NCBI GenBank assembly: GCA_905214345.1
Contig: CAJMLV010000011.1
Coordinates: 4,256-68,255, forward strand
Source: an uncultured bacterium
GTDB lineage: Bacteria; Bacillota; Clostridia; Oscillospirales; Ruminococcaceae
DNA length: 64,000 bases
Reading direction: 5' to 3'
Shown: positions 34,056-42,331 of the stretch, in pieces
Layout of the letters: each line of letters opens with the position of its first letter
Position numbering within the stretch: position 1 is the first letter of the stretch
Notes under the pieces: model-generated
Databases searched by the model: none
Seen by the model: the letters and a program-made list of their open reading frames with translations, nothing else
Told to the model about the DNA's origin: nothing
Made by a program: the position numbers and the translations under genes

Positions 34056-35744
34056 TCAGTCATCGTCCTTCTCAGAATCCGGCGTGGCAGTCGGTGTGGG
34101 CGCGGGTGTAGCAGTAGGCGACGCTTCGGTAACGGTAAGCTTGAACTCTGCGGTCTTGCCGTTGTTGGTTGCCTTGATGGTGTATTCGCCCACGCCGGAA
34201 GCCGTGAACTGCACCGTATTGCCGGTGGCGGACCAATCCGGCTTCTGCGGGCAGGACCAGGTAATATCCCCTACCTGATTCTCCACGGAAGCGGTCAAGG
34301 TGGTGGTGCTGCCCGCCGGCATGCTGGAAACGCCCGTGACCGATACAACGGTAGGTTTGTCCTCCACCGTAATGGTGATCTCCTGGGAATCGTATACGCC
34401 GTCAATCTCCACACCGGCTTTGATGGTGTAAGTACCGGTGGCCGTGGGGCTGAAGGTGTAGCTGTAACCGTTGCGCACCAGGTCACCGTTCACGGCCCAC
34501 TGGACGTTGTCGGCACTGGCGGCTTTTTCGTTTACCACCAGGTTGGCGTGCAGCGTAACGCTGTCCCCTACGTACATGGTCTGGTTGCCTTCCTCAATGC
34601 TCAGGTCCACGGTGGTTTTCTGGTTGAACATGGCGGTCACGGAAATGTCCTGGGTGACCTTTTTGACCCACTTGGTGTTGGTAATGCCATCGCTCCACTT
34701 GAAGAAGGTATATCCATCGGCAGGTACGGCTTCCACCGTGACGGTTTCGCCATCCTCTACCTCAAATTCCAGCTTGGTCACACCGGTCTGGTCGTTGCCG
34801 TTCAGAGTTCCCTTGCCGTCCTCAATTTCAAAAACCACTTTGTGGACAGAAGGCGTGGCCGTGGGAGTGGCGGTGGCAGTGGTGCTGGACGCGGATGCGG
34901 AATCGGCACGGCGCGGAATGTCGTTAGTATCCGGCCGGCGGTCCTCGCTGTCGTAAGCATGCGAAACCACATAATTGACCAATTCCTTGGCACCTGTGGT
35001 GGTCAGAGAACCGTCGCTGACCAGGGTGGTGTCCGCGTAGCCGCTTTCGTCTTTCAGGATTTCGGCACTGTTCAGGAACTTGTACCCGGAGTCGTTGCAC
35101 ATAGTGGCCAGCGCCTGATTGTACTGGTCAATCAAAAGCTGGTTGGCCGCAGCATTCTGAGAATCTTCGGTCACGGGCGGAATGGCGTTCACGATGATAT
35201 CGCAGTAGGAATAAGCGGTGGAGAAGCCCTCCAGCATGTGCTTATAGTCCTGCACAAAGGAATCCACGGACAGGCTGGAAGAGAGGTCGTTGCTGCCCAA
35301 GGTGACAACAATCCGGCGGGGCTTCATCTTGGCCAATGCCTGGGGAATGGTGTAAGAGTTGGAATCGTCCTCAAAGTAAACGCAGTATTCCTGCAAAGCC
35401 TTGCTTACAGACAAACCATCCTTGCCCAGATACTGGTCCAGGGTGATCTGCCCGGAGGTCTTGATGGACTGGGTATATTCGTCCCCAACATAGACCACGC
35501 TGGATGCGTAGGAGGAATCCGAAGAATTGGCTTCTTTCAATACGGCTTCCAAAGACGTGTCCACAGGATACAGGCTGCTGTCGTAGTCACCGGAACCTTC
35601 CTCCTTGCCGGCACCCAGCATTCCGGGAACCACCCAGGCCCCCACAAAGGTGACGATCACAGCCAGCACACACAGTACCAGCACAAGGCAGGCACGACGC
35701 TGAGTGGGGCTGAAGGAAGCCCCGCGGAAACCATTGCGGCTCAT
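34056..35744 (-). CDS. Membrane-anchored SGNH-fold protein with Ig-like domains, probably catalytically inactive
   Basis: A 562-residue surface protein. A basic N terminus precedes one signal-anchor helix (about 18-40). Residues 80-265 have an SGNH hydrolase layout, with block III GSND at 150-153 and the SDG of block V at 243-245. The nucleophile motif GDS reads GDE (87-89), and the DGxHLT pattern reads DGSLTT, so the Ser and His of the triad seem lost. A Ser/Thr/Pro linker leads to an InlB-like repeat (302-380), two Ig-like domains (about 385-465 and 468-540) and a Thr-Pro tail ending in acidic residues. No sortase motif is present. A wall-glycan binding role is inferred. Confidence 0.75.
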   Translation of the reverse strand: MSRNGFRGASFSPTQRRACLVLVLCVLAVIVTFVGAWVVPGMLGAGKEEGSGDYDSSLYPVDTSLEAVLKEANSSDSSYASSVVYVGDEYTQSIKTSGQITLDQYLGKDGLSVSKALQEYCVYFEDDSNSYTIPQALAKMKPRRIVVTLGSNDLSSSLSVDSFVQDYKHMLEGFSTAYSYCDIIVNAIPPVTEDSQNAAANQLLIDQYNQALATMCNDSGYKFLNSAEILKDESGYADTTLVSDGSLTTTGAKELVNYVVSHAYDSEDRRPDTNDIPRRADSASASSTTATATPTATPSVHKVVFEIEDGKGTLNGNDQTGVTKLEFEVEDGETVTVEAVPADGYTFFKWSDGITNTKWVKKVTQDISVTAMFNQKTTVDLSIEEGNQTMYVGDSVTLHANLVVNEKAASADNVQWAVNGDLVRNGYSYTFSPTATGTYTIKAGVEIDGVYDSQEITITVEDKPTVVSVTGVSSMPAGSTTTLTASVENQVGDITWSCPQKPDWSATGNTVQFTASGVGEYTIKATNNGKTAEFKLTVTEASPTATPAPTPTATPDSEKDDD

Positions 35745-35783
35745 AACGAAAGATACCTCCGTTCTAATCTTGCGGTGAAATCT

Positions 35784-36431
35784 TTAGGTGTTCAGAATGT
35801 ACCGGGTCAATTCCGGGCAATCAGCGGCCAGAACAACGGGAGACCATTCGGTCAGTTCTTCCCGGCTGCCGTATCCGTACAGGACCCCTGCGGCGGGCAG
35901 CCCGCAGTCTGCCGCGCCCTGCATATCGTCTTTGCGGTCCCCGACCATCAGAATTTTTCGGCCGTGGAAAGCAGGAACTTGCAGTACGGAACGAATCACG
36001 GCCGTTTTGGTGTCTACGCTTTTATCCATACTGGCGCCGCCGATATAGGTAAAGTATCCGTCCAGCCCCTGTTCCTGCAGGATAGGCGTTACCACGGCCG
36101 TCGGCTTGGAGGTGGCTGTGGCAAGCAGAATTCCCGCCGAATGCAGCGAACGCAGCATCTCGACGACTCCCGGAAACGGAGAGCAAAGGTGCATTCCCCG
36201 CTGTGCGTAGCGGGTGCGGTAAATCTGCACGGCCTGTTCCACTTCCTGGTCGCTTTGGAAATGCTCCGCAAAGCTTTGCCGAAGCGGCGGCCCCAGATAG
36301 CGGCTCAGATCCATAGCGGAAGGGTCAAGACCCATGTTGCGGAAAGTATAAGAAAAGGTATCCAGAATACCGGGACGGGAATGAAGCAGGGTGCCGTCTA
36401 CATCAAAGAGAACAGCATCATATCGCGGCAT
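35784..36431 (-). CDS. HAD hydrolase, phosphoglycolate phosphatase-like
   Basis: HAD phosphatase of 215 residues in the Gph/PgmB group. Motif I is FDVDGTLLHSRPG near the start, motif II ATATSKPTAV, a motif III Lys in SMDKSVDTKTAVI, and motif IV VGDRKDDMQGA. The cap between motifs I and II is helical and contains YLGPPLRQSFAEHF, common in phosphoglycolate phosphatases. Two adjacent ATG codons (36434 and 36431) follow GGAGGAATC; the second is chosen for spacing. The frame is open further upstream, but the promoter lies inside that stretch. It leads a small operon with the pseudo-SGNH gene 39 bp downstream. Confidence 0.85.
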   Translation of the reverse strand: MPRYDAVLFDVDGTLLHSRPGILDTFSYTFRNMGLDPSAMDLSRYLGPPLRQSFAEHFQSDQEVEQAVQIYRTRYAQRGMHLCSPFPGVVEMLRSLHSAGILLATATSKPTAVVTPILQEQGLDGYFTYIGGASMDKSVDTKTAVIRSVLQVPAFHGRKILMVGDRKDDMQGAADCGLPAAGVLYGYGSREELTEWSPVVLAADCPELTRYILNT

Positions 36432-36494
36432 CATGATTCCTCCACGTGGATTATTCTCCTGAGGGCATACCCCAAGGCTATAACAGTGGTGTAT

Positions 36495-36523
36495 ATTATA
36501 ACACAAAAAGCTTGTTTTGAAAA
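36495..36523 (-). promoter_or_regulatory. Promoter for the HAD/pseudo-SGNH operon
   Basis: Minus-strand TTTTCA (36518-36523) and TATAAT (36495-36500) with a 17-bp spacer. Confidence 0.68.
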
Positions 36524-36570
36524 TCACTTCATGGGAATTTGATATTCTTTTGTGAAAAATAGGTAGAAAG

Positions 36571-36600
36571 AAAAAACGCCGGCTTTTGGCCGACGTTTTT
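36571..36600 (-). terminator. Terminator of the TrpXYZ-type ABC operon
   Basis: An 8-bp stem with one wobble (arms 36576-36583 and 36589-36596, short loop) followed on the minus strand by six or more T residues, 11 bp after the ATPase stop. Confidence 0.88.
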
Positions 36601-36610
36601 CTTGTTCTGA

Positions 36611-37402
36611 TTAGGAAAGCAGCATACGGTCATTGGCCCCGCCGCCGCTGAGCTGTTCAAAGCGGTCCAGCAGATCCGAAACCTGCAGGGCCTTCTTTTC
36701 TTCACCGCGGACATCGTAAATCACACGGCCCTCGTGCATCATGATCAGACGGTTGCCGTATTTGATGGCATCCTTCATATTATGGGTGATCATCAGAGTG
36801 GTCAGGTGATTTTCCTGCACGATGCGCTCCGACAGTTCCAACACCTTGGCCGCCGTTTTGGGATCGAGGGCGGCCGTATGTTCGTCCAGCAGAAGCAGAC
36901 GGGGGTTTTTCAGTGTGGCCATCAGAAGCGTGATCGCCTGACGCTGACCGCCCGAAAGAAGTCCTACCTTGCTGGTCATACGGTCCTCCAGGCCCAGCTC
37001 CAGGATTTTGAGCCGTTCCCGGTACATATCCCGCTCCTGGCGGGTAATACCCACCTTCAGCGAGCGGGTGCCGCCGCGCCGCAGAGCCAACGCCAGGTTT
37101 TCTTCAATTTCCATGGTGGCGGCAGTACCCATCATGGGGTCCTGGAACACACGGCCGATGTATTTGGCGCGCTTATGCTCCGGCAGACGGGTAATGTCTT
37201 TGCCGTCGATCAGGATCTTACCCATATCGATGGGCCAAACACCCGCCACGGCGTTGAGCATGGTGGACTTGCCTGCACCGTTGCCGCCGATCACGGTGAC
37301 AAAATCGCCATCTTCCAGTTTCAGGTCCAGACCGTTCAAGGCAACCTTTTCGTTCACGGTGCCGACATTAAAGGTCTTGTATACGTTCTTCAGTTCAAGC
37401 AT
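36611..37402 (-). CDS. ABC importer ATPase of the TrpXYZ / COG1101 type
   Basis: Cytoplasmic ATPase, 263 residues from the ATG at 37402 (MLELKNVYKTFNVGTVNE), which has GGGAGGTGCC upstream. Walker A is GGNGAGKST, the signature LLSGGQRQAITLLMAT, and Walker B LLLLDEHTAALDP, with His replacing the usual Pro after DE, as is typical for this COG1101 group. The three-gene set of lipoprotein, permease and ATPase matches importers annotated for tryptophan, tyrosine or other unidentified small molecules. It overlaps the permease gene by 8 bp and ends at a strong terminator. Confidence 0.88.
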   Translation of the reverse strand: MLELKNVYKTFNVGTVNEKVALNGLDLKLEDGDFVTVIGGNGAGKSTMLNAVAGVWPIDMGKILIDGKDITRLPEHKRAKYIGRVFQDPMMGTAATMEIEENLALALRRGGTRSLKVGITRQERDMYRERLKILELGLEDRMTSKVGLLSGGQRQAITLLMATLKNPRLLLLDEHTAALDPKTAAKVLELSERIVQENHLTTLMITHNMKDAIKYGNRLIMMHEGRVIYDVRGEEKKALQVSDLLDRFEQLSGGGANDRMLLS

Positions 37403-38324
37403 GGTCGGCACCTCCCTTGCGCACATTTACCCGGGTGAAATACTTGGCTTTCCAGTAAGGAACCGCCAGGAAGACGGCGACTACAACGGCGCTGAGCATC
37501 TTGAGCAGGTCGGTATCGATCTTGAACCAGATGCACACCTGCATGACCAGGTAATAGACAATGCTGCCGATGACAACGCTGAGCAGCTTGAGCGCAAAGT
37601 TACGGAACACTTTGCTGAACAGGGTTTCACCGATGACCACAGCCGCCAGGCCGATGACGATGGCGCCGCGACCCATGGAAACATCCGCAAAGCCCTGGTA
37701 CTGGCACAGCAACGCGCCGGAGAAAGCCACCAGACCGTTGGAAAGCATCAGGCCCAGAACAGTGGTGAAGCTCGTATTGATGCCCTGGGCGCGGGCCATG
37801 TTGCCGTTACAGCCTGTGGCACGGATGGAACAACCCAGTTCAGTGCCGAAGAACCAGTACAGAATGGCGATCAGAAGAACCACGACGAAAGCCACGATCA
37901 CGATGGTGTTCTGCCAGAAAGGCACATCCTTCACATAGCGCAGAGAGATCAGAAGATCGTATTTGTCCACATTGATGGCCTGGTTTGCCTTGCCCATCAC
38001 CTTCAAATTGACGGTATACAGGGAAAGCTGGGTCAGAATACCGGCCAGGATGGCGGGAATGCCCATCAGGGTGTGGAACAGACCGGTAACCAGACCGGCC
38101 AGGATGCCCGCAGCAAAAGCCAGGGCCATGGCAGTCCAGACATTCATACCGGCCAGCATGCACATGATGCACACCGCACCGCCCAGGCCCAGGGTGCCGT
38201 CTACGGTCAGGTCGGCCACATCCAGAATACGGAAGGTAATGTAAACGCCGATGGCCATAATGGCCCAAATCAAGCCCTGGGAAAAGGCCCCGGGCATGGC
38301 GTTGAAAAGCGTTGAAATTTCCAC
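37395..38324 (-). CDS. ABC importer permease of the TrpXYZ / COG4120 type
   Basis: Membrane permease of 309 residues with about eight hydrophobic helices, of the BPD_transp_2 family also used by liv and sugar importers. Characteristic segments are ITFRILDVADLTVDGTLGLG near residue 30, GIPAILAGILTQLSLYTVN, and the coupling helix region ELGCSIRATGCNGNMARAQG. It follows the lipoprotein gene by 117 bp with a terminator-like hairpin between, and overlaps the ATPase gene. The substrate is set by the binding protein and is unknown. Confidence 0.88.
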   Translation of the reverse strand: MEISTLFNAMPGAFSQGLIWAIMAIGVYITFRILDVADLTVDGTLGLGGAVCIMCMLAGMNVWTAMALAFAAGILAGLVTGLFHTLMGIPAILAGILTQLSLYTVNLKVMGKANQAINVDKYDLLISLRYVKDVPFWQNTIVIVAFVVVLLIAILYWFFGTELGCSIRATGCNGNMARAQGINTSFTTVLGLMLSNGLVAFSGALLCQYQGFADVSMGRGAIVIGLAAVVIGETLFSKVFRNFALKLLSVVIGSIVYYLVMQVCIWFKIDTDLLKMLSAVVVAVFLAVPYWKAKYFTRVNVRKGGADHA

Positions 38325-38370
38325 GAAAACGATCCTCTCTCTTTTTGATTACAGGCTGTGCCTGTAAGGC

Positions 38371-38407
38371 AAAAAGCCACGAAACATGGAATCTCCATTT
38401 CCGTGGC
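38371..38407 (-). terminator. Attenuator hairpin between binding-protein and permease genes
   Basis: Arms 38375-38388 and 38395-38407 pair with one mismatch or bulge (GCCACG...CGTGGC ends) and are followed on the minus strand by TTTTTG. A second small hairpin ACAGGC/GCCTGT follows at 38351-38365. Confidence 0.72.
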
Positions 38408-38441
38408 CTCTGCCTTGATTCAATGCAGAATGCGCTTTGCT

Positions 38442-39470
38442 TTATTCTTCGATGACAACGTAATCATCGGGGATGGTAATGCCAAGAGCTTCCGCGTTGG
38501 CCGCATTGTATTTCTTGGTAAACTGCGGCGCATACTCAATGGGCATTTCCTCGACTTTGCTTTCACCGGTCAGGATTTTCACCGCCATGTTGCCAGTGGC
38601 AACGCCCAGATCGTAGTAGCTGATGGACAAAGTCGCCACGCCGCAGCCGGCGCAGATGCCTTCTTCACCCGCGACCACAGGAACCTTGCCGTAGCAGATA
38701 TTGTTGATCAGTTCGGTGTTGTTGGCGGCGGTGTTGTCGGTGGGAATGTAGATCACGTCGCTGGCATCCGCGGCACTCTGACAGACGGTTGCCAGATCGT
38801 TGGAATCGCTGAAAGCGTAGTATTCGCAGGTGTAACCCATGGCTTCCAGTTCAGCCTTGACGGTATCGACCTGATACTGGCTGTTGGCCTCGGCACTGCA
38901 GTACAGCAGACCAATCTTCTCGGCGTCAGGGAAAAGTTCCTGGATCATGGCCGCCTGCTCATCCAGCGGGGCCAGGTCACTGGTACCGGAGATGTTGGTG
39001 CCTACCAGACCGTCGAAGTCATCAATGCCCAGGGCCACGCCGTATTCCGTAACCGAGGTACCCAGCACGGGAATGGTGTTGGTGCCGGCCTGGGCCGCCT
39101 GCAGTGCGGGGGTGGCGTTGGCCAGGATCAGATCCACTTCCGAAGCCACAAAACCGGTGATGATAGTGGCACAGGTATTGGTGTCATTCTGTGCGTTCTG
39201 CTCGTCAAAAGTAACGGCATCTTCACCCAACGCTTCCACAATGGCGTCCTTGAATCCCTGTGTGGCGGCATCCAGTGCGTCATGCTGCACCAACTGGCAG
39301 ATACCCACGGTATACTTGGCACCTTCGGCAGCGGTTTCGCTGCTTTCGGTCGAAGTGCTTGCCTCGGACGCAGTATTTTCGGATGCCTGGCTGCTGCCGC
39401 CGGAAGTGCAGCCGGCCATAGCCAAAACCATGCAGCCTGCCGTAATAAGAGAAATGACACGCTTTTTCAT
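38442..39470 (-). CDS. ABC importer substrate-binding lipoprotein of the TrpX / COG2984 type
   Basis: Surface lipoprotein of 342 residues with signal peptide MKKRVISLITAGCMVLAMAGC; Cys21 is the lipidated residue. A Ser/Glu-rich linker precedes a two-lobed binding domain of the ABC_sub_bind family: YTVGICQLVQHDALDAATQGF, IVAT-like strands, and ILANATPALQAAQAGTNTIPVLGTSV in the ligand cleft. Ligands known for the family include tryptophan, but no T-box or other amino-acid leader is present, so the substrate is open. The ATG at 39470 has CAGGAGGAAGC upstream. The hairpin after the gene favours its higher expression over the permease. Confidence 0.87.
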   Translation of the reverse strand: MKKRVISLITAGCMVLAMAGCTSGGSSQASENTASEASTSTESSETAAEGAKYTVGICQLVQHDALDAATQGFKDAIVEALGEDAVTFDEQNAQNDTNTCATIITGFVASEVDLILANATPALQAAQAGTNTIPVLGTSVTEYGVALGIDDFDGLVGTNISGTSDLAPLDEQAAMIQELFPDAEKIGLLYCSAEANSQYQVDTVKAELEAMGYTCEYYAFSDSNDLATVCQSAADASDVIYIPTDNTAANNTELINNICYGKVPVVAGEEGICAGCGVATLSISYYDLGVATGNMAVKILTGESKVEEMPIEYAPQFTKKYNAANAEALGITIPDDYVVIEE

Positions 39471-39542
39471 CTTGCTTCCTCCTGATTCCCTCGCATTCAC
39501 TAAGAGCAACTCCCAAAGCTCTTTTGCGGTTTAATGCTTTAA

Positions 39543-39571
39543 AGTATATCACAGCTTTTTGCAGTTGACAA
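39543..39571 (-). promoter_or_regulatory. Promoter of the TrpXYZ-type ABC operon
   Basis: Minus-strand TTGTCA (39566-39571) and TATACT (39543-39548) with a 17-bp spacer and extended TGA. The leader has a 6-bp hairpin, AAGAGC (39502-39507) / GCTCTT (39518-39523). Confidence 0.75.
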
Positions 39572-39648
39572 TGCGCATATTCACAAAACAATCAGGAAAT
39601 ATCACAAAAAACAAAGCATGTTGCACATATTCTGCGGCCGGCTACCGC

Positions 39649-40869
39649 TTACTCCGCCATTGTGGTGGGATCCGCCTGATGTTCCAGCAGTCGCTGATAG
39701 GTGGAATCCATCCCCAGTGCCCCCAAAGGAGCGGTGATCAGAATGGCCAGTACGGCTACCGAAAGCACGATCTGGCCGCAAGGCAGCCCCAAGGAGAGCG
39801 GCACGGAGCCGATGGCAGCCTGGACGGTGGCTTTCGGCGTGTAGGCAATCATGCAAAAAAGACGTTCTTTCCGGTTGAGGTTGGTACCGAGCATGCAGAG
39901 GAATACACCGAAGGCACGGAAAATCTGGGCTACGGCAATCATGGCCAGAGCGCTGAGGCCCGCTGCCAGGGTGTAGCGAATATCCACTGCCGCGCCTACC
40001 AGCACAAAGAGGATGACTTCCGCCGCCAGCCACAGCTTGCCGAATTTCTCGGAAAGGCGTTTGGAAACAAAAGCGGTACTTTTGCACTTGAGGGTGCAGG
40101 CCATGGACACCACGGCCAGCAGTCCCGACATGGGAATATAACCCTTCAACCAGTTTTCCATGGCGACCAGCAGGAAAGAAACGCCCAGAACGATGATGAC
40201 CTTCATGCTGTTGCGCACATAATGACGGCGGGCGTATGCCGTTTCAAAGAACAAGGCCAGTACAAGGCCGACCGCCACACCAACCAGAATTCCCAGCACA
40301 ATAGATACCGGGATGGCGGCAAAATCCTGCCAACGGGCACCGCCGCCCTGGGCCATACCCACAAACGTGGAGAACAGGACAATGACGTAAATGTCGTCAC
40401 AGGAGGCGCCGGCCATGATCATCTGAGGAATTCCTTTGGCGGTGCCCCAGCGGCGGTCCATCAGCTGCACCATGCGCGGTACCACCACAGCGGGAGAAAC
40501 TGCCGCCAGGACCGCGCCCATCACGGCAGCCTCGATGCGATTGATTCCCAGGAAAAGCGGTGCAAACAGCACAAAAGCGAGCAATTCACAGCTGGCAGGT
40601 ACGCAGGACATCAGAATTGCGGGACGTCCGACCTTTTTCAGATCGGACAGGTCCAGCGACAATCCTGCTTTGAGCAGAATAATGATCAGCGCCATCTGCC
40701 GCAGGTCGGCAGACGCCTCCAGAATCAGAGGGGCCAGCAGATTTAGGGCATACGGCCCCAGAAGAACACCGGTGAGCAGCATACCGATGATACGGGGCAG
40801 CCGGAGAAGACGGCACAGGGCCGCTGCGGACAATCCCACCAGAAAAATGAGAGCCAAAGATGTAAGCAT
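39649..40869 (-). CDS. Cation/proton antiporter under a fluoride riboswitch
   Basis: Monovalent cation/proton antiporter (CPA superfamily), 406 residues with about 12 hydrophobic segments. The discontinuous-helix region reads VPRMVQ and the ion-site motif is GASCDDIYVIV, with two adjacent Asp as in electrogenic CPA2-type transporters. The ATG at 40869 follows AGGAGGAAAATTAT. Directly upstream lies a fluoride aptamer fused to a terminator, and such antiporters are a known class of fluoride-riboswitch genes alongside CrcB/Fluc and CLC-F. It therefore likely helps cells survive fluoride, by ion or pH balance or by a direct role; which one is not known. Confidence 0.85.
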   Translation of the reverse strand: MLTSLALIFLVGLSAAALCRLLRLPRIIGMLLTGVLLGPYALNLLAPLILEASADLRQMALIIILLKAGLSLDLSDLKKVGRPAILMSCVPASCELLAFVLFAPLFLGINRIEAAVMGAVLAAVSPAVVVPRMVQLMDRRWGTAKGIPQMIMAGASCDDIYVIVLFSTFVGMAQGGGARWQDFAAIPVSIVLGILVGVAVGLVLALFFETAYARRHYVRNSMKVIIVLGVSFLLVAMENWLKGYIPMSGLLAVVSMACTLKCKSTAFVSKRLSEKFGKLWLAAEVILFVLVGAAVDIRYTLAAGLSALAMIAVAQIFRAFGVFLCMLGTNLNRKERLFCMIAYTPKATVQAAIGSVPLSLGLPCGQIVLSVAVLAILITAPLGALGMDSTYQRLLEHQADPTTMAE

Positions 40870-40892
40870 ATAATTTTCCTCCTGAAATAAAC

Positions 40893-40990
40893 ATAAAAAG
40901 GCCGACAACTTCTGCGTCAGAAACGAGCACAGAAGTCATCAGCCTTAAACAGCGGTTCGGGTTTTCCCGGGGAGCACTTCATTCCCCTAT
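40893..40990 (-). promoter_or_regulatory. Fluoride riboswitch (crcB motif) with overlapping intrinsic terminator
   Basis: Read on the minus strand, a GGGGA/UCCCC stem (ends 40987 and 40969) closes a nine-base AUGAAGUGC loop. After a small GGGAAAACCC hairpin come AACCGCU, a short loop, and GGCUGAUGACUUCU ending at about 40930. Loop GAAGU can pair with downstream ACUUC, the aptamer pseudoknot. Stem, loop length, AACCGCY and GGCUGAUGRCYUC all match the known fluoride aptamer. The same 3' half (40946-40930) is the 5' arm of a 17-bp terminator whose other arm is 40914-40898, followed by T residues. Fluoride binding should block termination and switch the antiporter gene on. Confidence 0.87.
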
Positions 40991-41007
40991 TCGGTTTTTA
41001 CGGACGT

Positions 41008-41478
41008 TCAGGCAAAACGGGAAGCCTCTGCCCTGGCCAGGCGCATGATAAAATCTTCCCGTGAGACACTGGCGCGCAGTTCCTTGACCAGCGCAGCATC
41101 GGAGAGAAGATTGACCAGCCGCGCTAGAATCAAAAGATGTTCAGCCTGTGCCTGAGGCGGTACGGCGATCATGAAAATCAGATCCACCGGTCGGTTGTCC
41201 GGTGCGCCCCAGTCAACGCCTTTGCGCAGCGTCAAAGCAGCCACACCGGGTGCGGCCACACCGGCATTGCAGGCATGGGGCAAAGCCATTCCGTCACCGA
41301 TGGCGGTACTGCCGCCGGAAGTTTCTCTCTCGCACACAGCGTTATAGTAGGCGGTGCCGTTGGTTATAACGCCATTGGATTCCTGCAGTTCCACCAGAAC
41401 GCCCAAAGCATCCGCCGCGTTAGCCATATCGGCATGGAGCAGCACACTGTCCCGGTTCAAAAGATCACTTACCCGCAT
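41008..41478 (-). CDS. Orphan PTS EIIA domain protein (fructose/mannitol type)
   Basis: Single-domain PTS EIIA protein of about 156 residues (PTS_EIIA_2). It starts MRVSDLLNRDSVLLHADM and keeps the phosphorylatable His in GDGMALPHACNAGV, within the family pattern ERE...GIAIPH. No EIIB or EIIC partner is nearby, so it may be regulatory (PtsN-like) rather than part of a transporter. The ATG at 41478 is nine bases from GGTGG; a GTG two codons earlier is an alternative. It lies 22 bp after the Cof phosphatase gene and upstream of the fluoride riboswitch and antiporter, with which it may be partly co-transcribed. Confidence 0.87.
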   Translation of the reverse strand: MRVSDLLNRDSVLLHADMANAADALGVLVELQESNGVITNGTAYYNAVCERETSGGSTAIGDGMALPHACNAGVAAPGVAALTLRKGVDWGAPDNRPVDLIFMIAVPPQAQAEHLLILARLVNLLSDAALVKELRASVSREDFIMRLARAEASRFA

Positions 41479-41500
41479 AACCACAGCCCACCTTTCCGTT

Positions 41501-42331
41501 TCAGTACGAGGTTGCCTGTTCGATCAGTTTGTAGAGGAATTCTCCCACCGCACCTTCGGAACAGGTGCAGGTGGTCACCTCATTGGCCGCGGCTTTGACC
41601 TCGGCCGGTGCGTTGGCAACAGCCACAGAATATCCTGCCTGCTGCATCATCTCCAGGTCATTGTAGTAGTCCCCGATGACCAGCGTGTTCTGGACGGGTT
41701 CCCCCAGCAAGGTGCAGGTGTCACGCAGACCGGACGCTTTGCCGATACCGGCAGGCATGATCTCCAGATAGATACTGTTGGTGGGCAGGAAATAGTTTTC
41801 CCGGCCATAATAGCGGGTTTTGGCGTATTGGCCGATCTTGCGGATGGTTTCGGGATCGGCGGCAAACACCACCTTCACCCAGCCGTCCGGAACACTGTCC
41901 AGCGGGCAGGCCACACCGGACAGTTTCTCATCCACCTGGTGGGCATGGGTGTAGGGGTTTGCCTGAATAATGTACATCTCCCCTGCCCCAGCCATGACTT
42001 CCACGCCGACCTGCGGGAATTTCTGCATAATATCCAGGATTGCCGCGGTGGCCTGGGCACGTTCCAAGGTGGCATGGCGAAGAACACGGTTGGTGGTGAA
42101 ATCATAGAGCAGCGCGCCGTTGCAGGAGATTGCCGGCAGCGACAGAGGAATATCCCCCAGCGCTGCACGGATGGATTCCGGCGGACGGCCGGAGGCCACC
42201 GTAAACCGTCCGCCCATGCGGATAAACAGGCGGATAACGGTACGGTTGCATTCCGGGATACCTTCCTTGGCCGTCAGCAGAGTATTGTCCATATCGCAAA
42301 AGACCAGATAATCATGCAGGTTCCGTTTCAT
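41501..42331 (-). CDS. Cof-type HAD phosphatase
   Basis: HAD-superfamily phosphatase with a type IIB cap, 276 residues. Motif I is CDMDNTLLTAKEG near residue 12, motif II ASGRPPES, motif III Lys before PAGIGKASGL, and motif IV GDYYNDLEMMQQAG. Cof proteins act on sugar phosphates, flavin or pyridoxal precursors, and the substrate cannot be set here. The ATG follows GAAAGGAACATC and overlaps the rluD stop by four bases, so the two genes are translationally coupled. Confidence 0.87.
   Translation of the reverse strand: MKRNLHDYLVFCDMDNTLLTAKEGIPECNRTVIRLFIRMGGRFTVASGRPPESIRAALGDIPLSLPAISCNGALLYDFTTNRVLRHATLERAQATAAILDIMQKFPQVGVEVMAGAGEMYIIQANPYTHAHQVDEKLSGVACPLDSVPDGWVKVVFAADPETIRKIGQYAKTRYYGRENYFLPTNSIYLEIMPAGIGKASGLRDTCTLLGEPVQNTLVIGDYYNDLEMMQQAGYSVAVANAPAEVKAAANEVTTCTCSEGAVGEFLYKLIEQATSY

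Noticed and set aside
40893..40946. Simple intrinsic terminator after the PTS EIIA gene
   Set aside because: The hairpin is real, but its 5' arm is also the 3' half of the fluoride aptamer, so it is the expression platform of a riboswitch.
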